From the NCBI RefSeq assembly GCF_016583785.1, contig NZ_NRRU01000002.1, positions 37,305 through 101,304 on the forward strand: a DNA stretch of 64,000 bases, in the 5' to 3' direction. The notes below the pieces were generated by a model, which was not told the DNA's origin, searched no databases, and saw only the letters and a list, made by a program, of their open reading frames with translations. The translations under genes and the position numbers were made by a program. The DNA comes from Rubrivivax gelatinosus. Lineage in GTDB: Bacteria > Pseudomonadota > Gammaproteobacteria > Burkholderiales > Burkholderiaceae_C. Of the stretch, positions 38,457 through 49,380 are shown piece by piece (position 1 is the first letter of the stretch; each line of letters opens with the position of its first letter).

Positions 38457-39365
38457 TCAGCCGCGCCCGCGCAGCGCGGCGCGCAGCTGCTCGCCGACCT
38501 GGGGCCGGTCGGCGAAGGCGTCGCTGGGGTTGCGGCCGCTGGCGAGGTCGTCCAGGCGCTGGCGCACCGAACCCAGGGTCTGCGGGTGGCTGAAGATGTA
38601 GAAGCGCCCGCTGTCCATCGCGTCGAAGACCGCGGCGGCGACGTCGGCCGCCGTCACCTTGCCGCCGGTCACAGCCTTTTCCATCAGCGCCTGCGCGACC
38701 AGCTGGCTGCGTGTCGGGCGGCCGTCAGCAGCCAGTTCGGCCGGGCGGTGGCGGCCGCTCTGGTGGATGCCGGTGGGCACGAAGAAGGGGCACAGCACAT
38801 GGGCCTGCACACGTTCGGCGACCAGCGACAAGTCCTGGTAGAGCGTCTCGCTGAGCGCGACGACGGCGTGTTTGCTGACGTTGTAGACGCCCATGTTGGG
38901 CATGTTGACCAGGCCCGCCATGCTCGCGGTGTTGACGACGTGGCCGCGGTAGCCGGGATCGGCCTGGGCCGCTGCCAGCATCGCCGGCACGAAGACACGC
39001 ACGCCGTGGGCCACGCCCATCAGGTTGACGCCCAGCACCCACTCCCAGTCCTTGGCCGACTGCTCCCAGATCAGCCCGCCGGCGCCGACGCCGGCGTTGT
39101 TGAAGACGAAGTGCGGCGTGCCGAAACGCGCGAAGGTGGCCGCGGCCAGCGCCTCGACCTCGGCCGCCTTGCTAACGTCCAGCCGGAACGGCAGCACCTC
39201 GGCGCCGCGCGCCGTCAGCTCGGCAGCGGCCGCCTCCAGCGCCTCGGCCTGCAGGTCGGCCATCACCAGCTTCATGCCGCGGGCGGCGGCGATGCGGCTC
39301 GTTTCCAGGCCGAAACCGCTGGCGGCACCGGTGATGACCGCGACGCGACCCTGCCATTCGTTCAT
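38457..39365 (-). CDS. short-chain dehydrogenase/reductase
   Basis: A classical SDR of 302 aa: GAASGFG (residues 13-19) for NAD(P), NNAG, catalytic Ser in NTASMAG and YNVSK (Tyr/Lys pair near 164-168). The extra C-terminal 50 residues are slightly unusual. The substrate is not evident. It follows the acetyltransferase gene by 10 bp in an oxidoreductase cluster (SDR, GNAT, CurA-like, SDR, Dabb). Confidence 0.85.
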   Translation of the reverse strand: MNEWQGRVAVITGAASGFGLETSRIAAARGMKLVMADLQAEALEAAAAELTARGAEVLPFRLDVSKAAEVEALAAATFARFGTPHFVFNNAGVGAGGLIWEQSAKDWEWVLGVNLMGVAHGVRVFVPAMLAAAQADPGYRGHVVNTASMAGLVNMPNMGVYNVSKHAVVALSETLYQDLSLVAERVQAHVLCPFFVPTGIHQSGRHRPAELAADGRPTRSQLVAQALMEKAVTGGKVTAADVAAAVFDAMDSGRFYIFSHPQTLGSVRQRLDDLASGRNPSDAFADRPQVGEQLRAALRGRG

Positions 39366-39375
39366 CGTCTGCTCC

Positions 39376-39828
39376 TCAGTCGCCACCGGGGCGGCGCAGC
39401 ATTTCCAGATGCGGGATGCCGTCTTCCAGATAGGGCTCGCCGACGGCCTCGAAGCCGAAATCGGCATAAAAACGCTGCAGGCGCGCCTGCGCGCTGATGC
39501 GGATGCCGCGCCCGGGCCAGGCTGTTTCGCAGCGGGCGACGCCCTCGCCCACCAGCAGCCGGCCCAGGCCGCTGCCGCGGCGCTCGGGCGAACTGATGAC
39601 GCGGCCGATCGAGGGCTCCTCGTACTGCAGCCCCGGGTCGACGACACGCAGATAGGCCTGCAGCACGCCGGCGTCGTCGCGCCCGAGCAGATGCCAGCAG
39701 TGGCGGTCGACGCCGTCCGGGTCCTGGAAAGGCCCCTGCTCGAGGATGAAGACGCGGCAGCGCAGCGCCAGCGCGTCGTAGAGATCGTCCAGGCGCAGGT
39801 CGTCCCAGCGCAGCCAGTGCCAGTGCAT
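39376..39828 (-). CDS. GNAT-family N-acetyltransferase, ElaA-like
   Basis: A 150-aa acetyltransferase. It has the ElaA-family opening DALALRCRVFILEQGPFQDPDGVD and the acetyl-CoA pyrophosphate loop RRGSGLGRLLV (Q/RxxGxG/A) near residues 83-93. Its ATG overlaps the stop of the upstream oxidoreductase gene by one base (TGATG), so coupling is likely. Substrate unknown. Confidence 0.8.
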   Translation of the reverse strand: MHWHWLRWDDLRLDDLYDALALRCRVFILEQGPFQDPDGVDRHCWHLLGRDDAGVLQAYLRVVDPGLQYEEPSIGRVISSPERRGSGLGRLLVGEGVARCETAWPGRGIRISAQARLQRFYADFGFEAVGEPYLEDGIPHLEMLRRPGGD

Positions 39829-40838
39829 CAGATCAGCTTGACCAGTTGTTTGCCGAAGTTGCGGCCCTTCAGCATGCCGAGGAAGGCCTCGGGCGCAGCG
39901 GCCAGGCCTTCGGCGACGCTCTCGCGGTACCTGATCGTGCCGCCGGCGACACCCGCCGCCAGCTCGCGCAGCGCCTCGGGCCAGTCGCCCATGTGTTCGC
40001 TGACGATGAAGCCCTGCAGCGTCAGCCGCGACTGCAGGATGGTCTGCGGCCAGCTCATCGGGATGGGCTGGCCGTCGTAGCCGGCGATCATCCCGCACAG
40101 CGCGATGCGGCCGAAGGCGTTCATGCGCAGCATGGTCGCGTCCATCACCGCGCCGCCGACGTTCTCGAAGCAGCCGTCGACACCGTCGGGTGCGGCGTCG
40201 CGCAGCGCGCGCGCGAGCGATCGTGCGTCGGCGTGTTCGCGGTAGTCGATGCAGGCGTCGAAACCCAGCTCGTCGACGACATAGGCGCACTTGGCCGCTC
40301 CGCCGGCATAACCGACGACGCGGCAGCCGCGAGCCTTGGCGAGCTGGCCGACGACGCTGCCGACCGCGCCGCTGGCGGCGCTGACGACCACCGTCTTCCC
40401 GGCCTGGGGCGCGATGATGCGCACCAGCCCGTACCAGGCGGTGACGCCCGGCATGCCGACCGCCCCCAGGTAGGCCGACAGCGGCAGCCGCGTGTCGACT
40501 TTGCGCAGCATCCCGGCGGCGGCGCCGTCGACCACCGAATAGAGCTGCCATCCGCCCATGCCGACGACGGCGTCGCCGGCGGCGTAGCCCGGGTGGCGCG
40601 AGTCGACGACCTCGCCCACCGTGCCGCCGATCATCACCTCGTCCAGCGGCTGCGGCGCGGCGTAGCTCTTGGAGTCGTTCATGCGGCCGCGCATGTACGG
40701 GTCCAGGCTCAGGTAATGGTGGCGCACGAGCACCTGGCCCTCGGCCAGCGCCGGCAGCGGCGCCTCGACGAGGCGGAAGTTGGCGGCGGTTGCCTCGCCC
40801 TGCGGGCGCGAGGCGAGCACGATCTGCTGGTTGTTCAT
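39828..40838 (-). CDS. NADP-dependent MDR oxidoreductase (CurA/2-alkenal reductase-like)
   Basis: A 336-aa zinc-independent medium-chain reductase. It has SLDPYMRGRM near 45-54, the hallmark of the leukotriene B4/CurA-like subfamily, and the nucleotide-binding loop ASGAVGSVVGQLAKARG near 150-170. Such enzymes reduce activated double bonds of enones and alkenals. The gene is cotranscribed with the GNAT gene. The exact substrate is not determined. Confidence 0.88.
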   Translation of the reverse strand: MNNQQIVLASRPQGEATAANFRLVEAPLPALAEGQVLVRHHYLSLDPYMRGRMNDSKSYAAPQPLDEVMIGGTVGEVVDSRHPGYAAGDAVVGMGGWQLYSVVDGAAAGMLRKVDTRLPLSAYLGAVGMPGVTAWYGLVRIIAPQAGKTVVVSAASGAVGSVVGQLAKARGCRVVGYAGGAAKCAYVVDELGFDACIDYREHADARSLARALRDAAPDGVDGCFENVGGAVMDATMLRMNAFGRIALCGMIAGYDGQPIPMSWPQTILQSRLTLQGFIVSEHMGDWPEALRELAAGVAGGTIRYRESVAEGLAAAPEAFLGMLKGRNFGKQLVKLI

Positions 40839-40929
40839 CTCTATCTCCTTGGGCCTTAGCCCTCTCGCGTGAAATCGCGCTCGGGCCTGAGTCTGGCGTT
40901 CGATGCCTTCCGGCCTCGCACGTCCCGAC

Positions 40930-41717
<788 letters not shown>

Positions 41718-41718
<1 letters not shown>

Positions 41719-42008
41719 CAGCCCTCCGTCGTGTAGTCCAGCACGTGGCGCGTCTGGCGCAGCGTGCCCAGGAACTTGGACACCGCCTGGTGATGCGGGT
41801 GGTTCTGGTAGGCGTCCAGCGCGGCGGCGTCGGCGAAGGTCGAGTCGAGCAGCACGTCGACGTTGGCCTCGCAGCCGGGCTCGGCGAGCGCGGCGCGGAA
41901 ATGCAGGATGCCCGGCACCAGCGCCGCGCAGGAATCGAGTTCGGCCTTGAAGCGCGGCGCGTCGGCCTTGTCCTTCAGGGTCCACATCACCAGGTGTCGT
42001 ACAGCCAT
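41718..42008 (-). CDS. Dabb-family stress-responsive alpha/beta-barrel protein
   Basis: A 96-aa ferredoxin-like dimeric domain. Landmarks are the start MAVRHLVMWTLKD and the NHPHHQ motif near 68-73. Homologues act in stress response or aromatic compound cyclisation. It sits between the acyl-CoA dehydrogenase and the SDR in one operon. Function unknown. Confidence 0.88.
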
Positions 42009-42022
42009 CGTTAGTTCCTCGG

Positions 42023-43807
42023 TCAGAAACAGGAGTCGTCCAGTTCACGCACCAGCGCCTCGCGCCGCGCCACCGGCGCCAGCCAGGCGTCGATCTTGGG
42101 CAGCTCGTAGGCGTAGAAGTAGCGCGTGGCCGCCAGTGTGCCCGGCCGCGACGCGCCCGTCGCCAGCGCCAGATCCAGCCACAGCCAGGCGACGACGACG
42201 TGGCCGAAGGCCTGCAGATAAGGCGTGGCATTGGCCGTCGCCGCCTCGGCGTCGCCGGTGGCCCAGGCCGAACGCGTGGCCGCGCCCAGCCGCTGCAAGG
42301 CACCGGCCAGCGCGACGCCGGCTTCGGCCAGGCCGGCGACCTGACCGGCACGCTGCGCCGTGGCGTCGATCCGGGTCGCCAGCAGCTTCAGCGCCGCGCC
42401 GCCGTCGGCCAGCACCTTGCGGCCCAGCAGGTCCAGCGCCTGGATGCCGTGCGTGCCCTCGTGGATCATGTTCAGGCGGTTGTCGCGCCAGTACTGCTCG
42501 ACCGGGAAGTCGCGTGTGTAGCCGCAGCCACCCAGCACCTGGATCGCCAGCGAGTTGGCTTCCAGGCAGCACTCGCTGGGCCAGCTCTTGGCGATCGGCG
42601 TCAGCAGCTCGAGCAGCCGGCGCGCGTCGGCCGCGGCCTCGGGCGTGCCGGTGCGCGCCTCGTCGACCAGCCGGGCGCAGTAGAGCGACAGCGCCAGCCC
42701 GCCTTCGACATAAGTCTTCTGCGCCAGCAGCATGCGGCGCACGTCGGCGTGGCGCAGGATGGGCACTTGCGGCTGCGCCGCGTCCTTGGCGCCCAGCGGC
42801 CGGCCCTGCGGACGCTGGCGCGCGTACTCCAGGCTGGCTTCGTAACCCGCCCAGCCGAGCATCACTGCGCCCAGGCCGACGGCGATGCGCGCCTCGTTCA
42901 TCATGTGGAACATGGAGCGCAGGCCGTCGCCGGGCCGGCCGACGAGCCAGGCGATCGCGCCCTCGGACTCGCCGAAGTTCAACAGCGTATTCGTCGTGCC
43001 GCGATAACCCAGCTTGTGGTTCAGCCCGGCGAGCACGACGTCGTTACGCCGCCCCGGCCGGCCGTCGGGCCCCGGCAGGAACTTCGGGCAGATGAACAGC
43101 GACAGGCCTTTGACGCCCGGCGGCAGGCGGCCGTTTTCGTCGGGGATCTTGGCCAGCACCAGGTGCACGATGTTGGCCGCCAGTTCGTGTTCGCCGCCGG
43201 ATATCCACATCTTGTGGCCGCGCAGCCGAAAGCGCGGGCCCAGCGGATCGGCCTCGTGGCCGGGGCCGTCGGGCTCGGCGCGTGTCGCGATGTCCGACAA
43301 CGACGAGCCCGCCTGCGGTTCGCTGAGGCACATCGTGCCGAACCACTCGCCGGCGAAGAGCCGGCGCGCGAAGGTCTCGCGCTGCGCCGGCGTGCCGTGC
43401 GCGGCGATCAGGTTGGCGTTGCCGGTGGTCAGCATCGCGTAGCCGGCAATCGCGACGCTGGCCTTGCTGAAGAAGGCGTTGGCCGCCATCTCGGCGACAT
43501 AAGGCAGCTGCAGGCCGCCGAACTCGGCGTCCTGCGAGGCCGCCAACAACCCCGACTCGACGTAGGCCGCGACCGCGGCGCGTGTGCTCTCGGGCAGATG
43601 CACACGTTCGCCGTCGAAACGCGGCTCCTCGACGTCGGCGCGGCGGTTGGCCGGCGCAAAACGGTCGGCGGCGATGCGCTCGGCCAGGTCGAGCACCGCG
43701 CCGACGGTCTCGCGCGAGTGCTCGGCGTGGCGTTCGCGCTCGAACAGTGCGCCGACGTCCAGCCAGTCGTGCAGCAGGAAATCCAGCGTCTCGCGCAGCG
43801 AACTCAC
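42023..43807 (-). CDS. acyl-CoA dehydrogenase with C-terminal extension
   Basis: A 594-aa FAD enzyme catalysing the first step of fatty-acid beta-oxidation. Landmarks are the CLSEPQAGSSLSDIATRA loop, KMWISGGEHE, and GGCGYTRDFPVEQYWRDNR near the C-terminal third. The 150-residue C-terminal tail is of the Acyl-CoA_dh_C type. The GTG start at 43807 follows GGGAG with suitable spacing; the long ORF to 43960 is not coding. Upstream sequence is a nested inverted repeat. Chain-length specificity is unknown. Confidence 0.93.
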   Translation of the reverse strand: MSSLRETLDFLLHDWLDVGALFERERHAEHSRETVGAVLDLAERIAADRFAPANRRADVEEPRFDGERVHLPESTRAAVAAYVESGLLAASQDAEFGGLQLPYVAEMAANAFFSKASVAIAGYAMLTTGNANLIAAHGTPAQRETFARRLFAGEWFGTMCLSEPQAGSSLSDIATRAEPDGPGHEADPLGPRFRLRGHKMWISGGEHELAANIVHLVLAKIPDENGRLPPGVKGLSLFICPKFLPGPDGRPGRRNDVVLAGLNHKLGYRGTTNTLLNFGESEGAIAWLVGRPGDGLRSMFHMMNEARIAVGLGAVMLGWAGYEASLEYARQRPQGRPLGAKDAAQPQVPILRHADVRRMLLAQKTYVEGGLALSLYCARLVDEARTGTPEAAADARRLLELLTPIAKSWPSECCLEANSLAIQVLGGCGYTRDFPVEQYWRDNRLNMIHEGTHGIQALDLLGRKVLADGGAALKLLATRIDATAQRAGQVAGLAEAGVALAGALQRLGAATRSAWATGDAEAATANATPYLQAFGHVVVAWLWLDLALATGASRPGTLAATRYFYAYELPKIDAWLAPVARREALVRELDDSCF

Positions 43808-43889
43808 TTTGGCTCCCTTCGGCCTGCGGCCGGTCCCGCCAAGCGGGAATGAGCCCCGGACAAGTCCTGAGCGCTCATGCGGCGTCTCC

Positions 43890-43991
43890 GAGCCGGCCGG
43901 CGGGGCGCGCCCTGGAGCGAAGTAAAGGAGGAGTCCCGGCGGAGCCGGGACGGGGGACATGAGCGCAAGGGCGCGCCCCGGCGGCCGGCTC
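43890..43991. repeat. nested inverted repeat between two beta-oxidation genes
   Basis: Outer arms of 24 bp (43890-43913 and 43968-43991) match with one mismatch, and an inner hairpin GTCCCGGC-GGA-GCCGGGAC (43933-43951) lies between. Overall it could form a long stem in the mRNA. No T tract follows on the minus strand. It is either a processing/mRNA stability element or a repeat of the genome. Confidence 0.6.
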
Positions 43992-44017
43992 TCGCGCCGG
44001 TTTGTCAGCCGCGAGCC

Positions 44018-45193
<1,176 letters not shown>

Positions 45194-45202
45194 GGTCGGT
45201 CC

Positions 45203-47311
45203 TCAGGCGGTGAAGCGGCGGCCCTCGGCGGCCAGGCGGGCGAGCAAGGGCGCCGGCGTCCAGAAGCCGGCGTCGTCCAGCGGGTTGCGCGCGAAGGCCT
45301 TCATCGCCTGCACGACGTTGAACAGGCCCTGGCCGTCGGCGTAACACATCGGCCCGCCGCGCCACAGCGGGAAGCCGTAGCCGGTGAGGTAGACCATGTC
45401 GATATCGCTGGCCTTGCCGGCGATGCCCTCTTCCAGCAGCCTGGCGCCTTCGTTGACGAGCGCGTAGACGAGGCGGTGCACGATCTCGTCGTCGGCGATG
45501 GCACGCGGCGCGATGCCGAGTTCGGCCCGGTGCCGGGCGACCATCTCCTCGACCAGCGGCGAGGCGATCGCATCGCGCCGGCCCGGCGCGTAGTCGTACC
45601 AGCCGGCGCCGGTCTTCTGGCCGAAGCGGCCCCGCTCGCACAGCAGGTCGGCGGTCTTGCTGTAGCGCAGCTGCGGCTGCTCGACGGCGCGGCGCTTGCG
45701 GATCGCCCAGCCGATGTCGTTGCCGGCCAGGTCGCCCATGCGGAACGGGCCCATCGCGAAGCCGAAGGCCTCGATCGCGCGGTCGACCTGCTGCGGCGTG
45801 CAGCCCTCGTCCAGCAGGAACCCCGCCTGGCGCGCGTACTGCTCGATCATGCGGTTGCCGATGAAGCCGTCGCAGACGCCCGAGACCACCGCGGTCTTGC
45901 GGATCTTCTTGGCGAGCTGCATCACGGTGGCGAGCACGTCCTTCGCGGTCTGGGCGCCGCGCACCACCTCCAGCAGCTTCATCACGTTGGCCGGGCTGAA
46001 GAAATGCAGGCCGACGACGTCCTCAGGCCGCTTCGTGAAGGCGGCGATGCGGTCCAGGTCCAGCGTCGAGGTATTGGACGCCAGGATCGCGCCCGGTTTC
46101 GCCACTTCGTCCAGCGCGCGGAACACCTGCTCCTTGACGCCCATGTCCTCGAACACCGCTTCGATGATCAGGTCGGCGTCGCGCAGGTCCTCGTAGGCGA
46201 GCGTGGTCTTCAGCAGCGCCAGACGCTGCTGGTACTGATCTTCCTTGAGCTTGCCTTTCCTGACCTGGGCTTCGTAGTTGCGGCGGATCGTCGCGACGCC
46301 GCGCTCCAGCGCCTCGGGCTTGCTCTCGAGCAGGGTCACCGGGATGCCGGCGTTCAGGAAGTTCATCGTGATGCCGCCGCCCATCGTGCCGGCGCCGACG
46401 ACGCCGACCCGGGTGACGCTGCGCACCGGCGTGTCCTCGGGCACGTCGGCGATCCGGCTGGCGGCACGTTCGGCGAAGAAGGCGTGGCGCAGCGCCTGGC
46501 TCTCGGGCGTGAACATCAGCGCCATGAAGAGTTCACGCTCGTAGGCCAGGCCGGCCTCGATGTCGCGTTTGACCGCGGCCTCGACGGCGTCGACACACCT
46601 GGCCGGCGCCGGGAAGTGTTTGGCCATCGCCTTCACGGTGTTGCGCACGAACTGGAAGTAGGCGTCGGGGTTGGCGTGGCGCGCCTTCAGGTCGCGCACC
46701 CGCGGCAGCGCCGCGCCGGCGGCGTGTTCGCGACCCTTGGCGGCGGCGAAGGCCGCGGCACCGGCCACCAGCTCGCCGTCGACGATCTGGTCGAACAGCT
46801 TCTGCCCCGGCAGCGAGGCCAGCAGCTCGCTCTTCACCGCCTCGCCGGAGACGATCATGTTCAGCGCGGTCTCGACGTAGAGCACCCGCGGCAGGCGCTG
46901 CGTGCCGCCGGCGCCGGGCAGCAGGCCGAGCTTGACCTCCGGCAGCGCGACCTGGGTGCCGGGCGCGGCGACGCGGTAATGGCAGGCCAGCGACAGCTCC
47001 AGCCCGCCGCCCATGCAGCTGCCGTGGATGGCCGCGACCACCGGCTTGGTCGCCGCCTCGACCTGGCGGATCAGCGAATGCAGGTTGGGCTCGGCGATCG
47101 CCTTGTCGCTGCCGAACTCCTTGATGTCGGCCCCGCCCGAGAACAGCTTGCCGGCGCCGGTGATGACGATCGCCAGCACCTCGGCATCGGCCAGCGCCCG
47201 CTCCAGGCCGGCGCTCAGTTCACGCCGCGTCGCCAGGCCCATGCCGTTGACCGGCGGGTTGTCCAGCGTGAGCACGGCGACCTCGCCGTGGAGGTCGTAA
47301 CGGACGGCCAT
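45203..47311 (-). CDS. fadB: 3-hydroxyacyl-CoA dehydrogenase/enoyl-CoA hydratase (FadB-like)
   Basis: A 702-aa bifunctional protein. The N-terminal crotonase domain (about 1-200) has GADIKEF and GSCMGGGLELSLACHYRVA. The HADH domain starts with GVVGAGTMGGGIT near 310, followed by the HFFSPANVMKLLEVVRG block and a C-terminal HADH repeat. It hydrates and dehydrogenates enoyl-CoA. The start ATG at 47311 is preceded by an AGGAG site (AGAAGGAGACATC). It heads the beta-oxidation operon, and a regulator-type operator overlaps its promoter. Confidence 0.93.
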   Translation of the reverse strand: MAVRYDLHGEVAVLTLDNPPVNGMGLATRRELSAGLERALADAEVLAIVITGAGKLFSGGADIKEFGSDKAIAEPNLHSLIRQVEAATKPVVAAIHGSCMGGGLELSLACHYRVAAPGTQVALPEVKLGLLPGAGGTQRLPRVLYVETALNMIVSGEAVKSELLASLPGQKLFDQIVDGELVAGAAAFAAAKGREHAAGAALPRVRDLKARHANPDAYFQFVRNTVKAMAKHFPAPARCVDAVEAAVKRDIEAGLAYERELFMALMFTPESQALRHAFFAERAASRIADVPEDTPVRSVTRVGVVGAGTMGGGITMNFLNAGIPVTLLESKPEALERGVATIRRNYEAQVRKGKLKEDQYQQRLALLKTTLAYEDLRDADLIIEAVFEDMGVKEQVFRALDEVAKPGAILASNTSTLDLDRIAAFTKRPEDVVGLHFFSPANVMKLLEVVRGAQTAKDVLATVMQLAKKIRKTAVVSGVCDGFIGNRMIEQYARQAGFLLDEGCTPQQVDRAIEAFGFAMGPFRMGDLAGNDIGWAIRKRRAVEQPQLRYSKTADLLCERGRFGQKTGAGWYDYAPGRRDAIASPLVEEMVARHRAELGIAPRAIADDEIVHRLVYALVNEGARLLEEGIAGKASDIDMVYLTGYGFPLWRGGPMCYADGQGLFNVVQAMKAFARNPLDDAGFWTPAPLLARLAAEGRRFTA

Positions 47312-47370
47312 GATGTCTCCTTCTGGGGGCCTGTTTCCGAGGGGCGAAGCCCCCGGTTCGGCTCGGTTTC

Positions 47371-47389
47371 GAACGGTCGTTTCATTCTA
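47371..47389 (-). promoter_or_regulatory. fadB promoter with overlapping operator
   Basis: TAGAAT (47389-47384 on the minus strand) is a good -10 element, about 72 bp before the ATG. Directly after it lies GAAACGACCGTTC with AACG-N2-CGTT symmetry (47372-47381), the kind of site used by TetR-type fatty-acid regulators. No good -35 is visible. Which protein binds is inference. Confidence 0.4.
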
Positions 47390-47519
47390 GGAGTCGGGTT
47401 TGGGGGCGCGCTGTCCCTGCGGCGACAAAGGTCGGCACATGACATCAGTCAAGCCCATGCCGCCAACGCGCCGATATCGTGCGCCGGCCACTCGGGGCCT
47501 TGATGCCCCTCAACCGACT

Positions 47520-48722
47520 GTGAACGACCTCCACACCACCGACATCGCCATCGTCGGCGCCGGCCCCGCGGGCCTGGCGCTGGCGGCGGCGCTCGCGCAG
47601 GCCGGCCTGCGTTGCACCGTGCTCGAACAGAACAGCGCCGAGTCGCTGGTCGCGCCGCCGGAGGACGGGCGCGACATCGCGCTGACGCATCGCGCGCGCG
47701 CCATCCTCGAACGCCTGGGCCACTGGGACCGGCTGCCCGCCGACGAGATCGCGCCCTTGAAGCGCGCGCTGGTGCGCAACGGCGCCTCGCCGCTGGTGCT
47801 GCCTTTCGACGGCCAGGCCGACGGCCACGAGGCCCTGGGTTACCTGGTGCCGAATCACCGCCTGCGCGAAGCCGCCTACGCCGCGGCCGCCGCGGCGCCG
47901 GGCATCGAGATCGTCGGCGACGCGCGCGTCACCGCGCTGGAACGCGACGAACAAGGCGCCACCGTGCGCCTGGCCGATGGCCGCGCCTGGCGCGCGCCGC
48001 TGGTCGTCGCCGCCGACAGCCGCTTCTCGACGACGCGGCGCCTGGGCGGCATCGGCGCGCACCTGCTGGACTTCGGCCGCACCTGCATCGTCGTGCGCAT
48101 GCGCCACGAGGAGGACCACGAGAACACCGCGCACGAGTGCTTCCGCTACGGCAACACGCTGGCCATCCTGCCGATGGCCGGGCGCCAGAGTTCGGCCGTC
48201 GTGACGCTGAAGAGCGACCAGGCACCGGAGTGGATGGCGCTGTCGGACGAAGCCTTCGCGCTGCGGGTCGAGCAGCACTTCGACCGCCGCCTGGGCCGCA
48301 TGGACGTCGCCGCGCCGCGCCACGCCTACCCGCTGGTGGCGGCCTACGCGACCCGTTTCGTCGGCCCGCGTTTCGCGCTCGTCGGCGACGCCGCGGTCGG
48401 CATGCACCCGGTCACCGCGCACGGCTACAACTTCGGCCTCTACGGCGTCGAGGTGCTGGCGCGCGAACTGGAGCGTGCCGCACGCAGTCGTCGCGACCTG
48501 GGCGACGCTGCGGTGCTGGCCGCCTACGAACGCGAACACCGGCTGCGCACGCTGCCGGTCTACCTCGGCACCAACGCCATCGTGCGCCTGTTCACCGACG
48601 ACACGCCGCCGGCCAGGCTGGTTCGTGGCGCGGTGCTGAAGGCGGCGAGCGTGGCGTCGCCGCTGCGCACGCTGATCGCGCGCCAGCTCACCGGGGGCGT
48701 GAGGCGGGCGGCTTCGGCCTGA
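47520..48722 (+). CDS. FAD-dependent hydroxylase, UbiH/UbiF/UbiM-like
   Basis: A 400-aa flavin monooxygenase probably working in ubiquinone ring hydroxylation. It has the FAD fold IVGAGPAGLALAAALAQAG at residues 10-28, the DG-like ring segment, and ALVGDAAVGMHPVTAHGYNFGL near 286-308, in which the HPVTAHG variation recalls the UbiM subgroup. Earlier ATGs exist at 47439 and 47457; the GTG at 47520 gives the usual N-terminus. No clear ribosome site was found at any of them. The gene stands between fadB and a toxin-antitoxin locus. Confidence 0.82.
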   Translation: MNDLHTTDIAIVGAGPAGLALAAALAQAGLRCTVLEQNSAESLVAPPEDGRDIALTHRARAILERLGHWDRLPADEIAPLKRALVRNGASPLVLPFDGQADGHEALGYLVPNHRLREAAYAAAAAAPGIEIVGDARVTALERDEQGATVRLADGRAWRAPLVVAADSRFSTTRRLGGIGAHLLDFGRTCIVVRMRHEEDHENTAHECFRYGNTLAILPMAGRQSSAVVTLKSDQAPEWMALSDEAFALRVEQHFDRRLGRMDVAAPRHAYPLVAAYATRFVGPRFALVGDAAVGMHPVTAHGYNFGLYGVEVLARELERAARSRRDLGDAAVLAAYEREHRLRTLPVYLGTNAIVRLFTDDTPPARLVRGAVLKAASVASPLRTLIARQLTGGVRRAASA

Positions 48723-48731
48723 ACGCCAAAA

Positions 48732-48749
48732 GTATCGCAAACGCGATAC
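48732..48749 (+). promoter_or_regulatory. operator/-10 of the toxin-antitoxin operon
   Basis: GTATCGCAAACGCGATAC is a perfect inverted repeat with 7-bp arms. The -10-like TACAGT (48747-48752) overlaps its right arm and ends 6 bp before the ATG, so the mRNA may be leaderless. Autorepression by the antitoxin would fit. Confidence 0.5.
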
Positions 48750-48758
48750 AGTGCCCGC

Positions 48759-49040
48759 ATGAAGTCCACGACCATCCCGCCGGTTCGCATCGAGCCGCAG
48801 TTCCGCGACGAGATCGAGCAGGCGCTCGAAGAAGGCGAGAGCCTCGCTTCGTTGGTCGAGCAGGCGGTACGCACCGAGGTGGCCCGCCGCCGTGACCAGG
48901 CCGAGTTCGTGCGGCGCGGCCTGGCCGCGGTCGCACGCTCCGAGGCCGACGGCGACTGGGTGCCGGCCGACACGGTTCTCGAGAAGCTCGAAGCCCGACT
49001 GGCCGCTGCGCGCGAGCGCCAGAGCAAACCCGCCGCATGA
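48759..49040 (+). CDS. antitoxin of a ParE/RelE-type pair
   Basis: A 93-aa protein. The N-terminal third (IPPVRIEPQFRDEIEQALEEGESLASLVEQAV) has a ribbon-helix-helix look, matching DNA-binding antitoxins, and the C-terminal half is helical and acidic/basic, as for a toxin-wrapping region. The stop overlaps the toxin ATG (ATGA). Autoregulated through the palindrome in front of it. The subfamily is not certain. Confidence 0.75.
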   Translation: MKSTTIPPVRIEPQFRDEIEQALEEGESLASLVEQAVRTEVARRRDQAEFVRRGLAAVARSEADGDWVPADTVLEKLEARLAAARERQSKPAA

Positions 49041-49354
49041 ACTACCAGGTCGTCTTCAGCCGCGAGGCCGAAGAGGATCTGCTGAGGCTGTTCGAGCACG
49101 CCTTCGCGCGTGAACTGAACAGCCCCTCGGGTGATCTCGACATCCCCGGCCGGGCGATCGAAGCGATCCGCCAGGCCTGTCGCTTCCTCGCCGTCAGCCC
49201 TTTCAGCTGCCGCAAGGCGGCCAGCAGTCCGTTCGCGCGCGAGCTGATCGTGCCCTTCGGTGCCAGCGGCTTCGTCGTCTATTTCGAGATCCGGGCCGAG
49301 CGGCGCGTGCATGTCGGCGCCGTCCGGCACCAGCGCGAAAGCGACTATCACTGA
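49037..49354 (+). CDS. ParE/RelE-superfamily toxin
   Basis: A 105-aa protein beginning MNYQVVFSREAEEDLLRLFEH, typical of ParE/RelE folds, ending with the beta-strands GFVVYFEIRAERRVHVGAVRHQRESDYH. The C-terminal HQRxxDY motif is common in ParE toxins. Target (gyrase or ribosome) cannot be decided from sequence. The antitoxin is coupled upstream. Confidence 0.8.
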   Translation: MNYQVVFSREAEEDLLRLFEHAFARELNSPSGDLDIPGRAIEAIRQACRFLAVSPFSCRKAASSPFARELIVPFGASGFVVYFEIRAERRVHVGAVRHQRESDYH

Positions 49355-49380
49355 GGCCGGACGTAGGACGCCGGAAGGCC

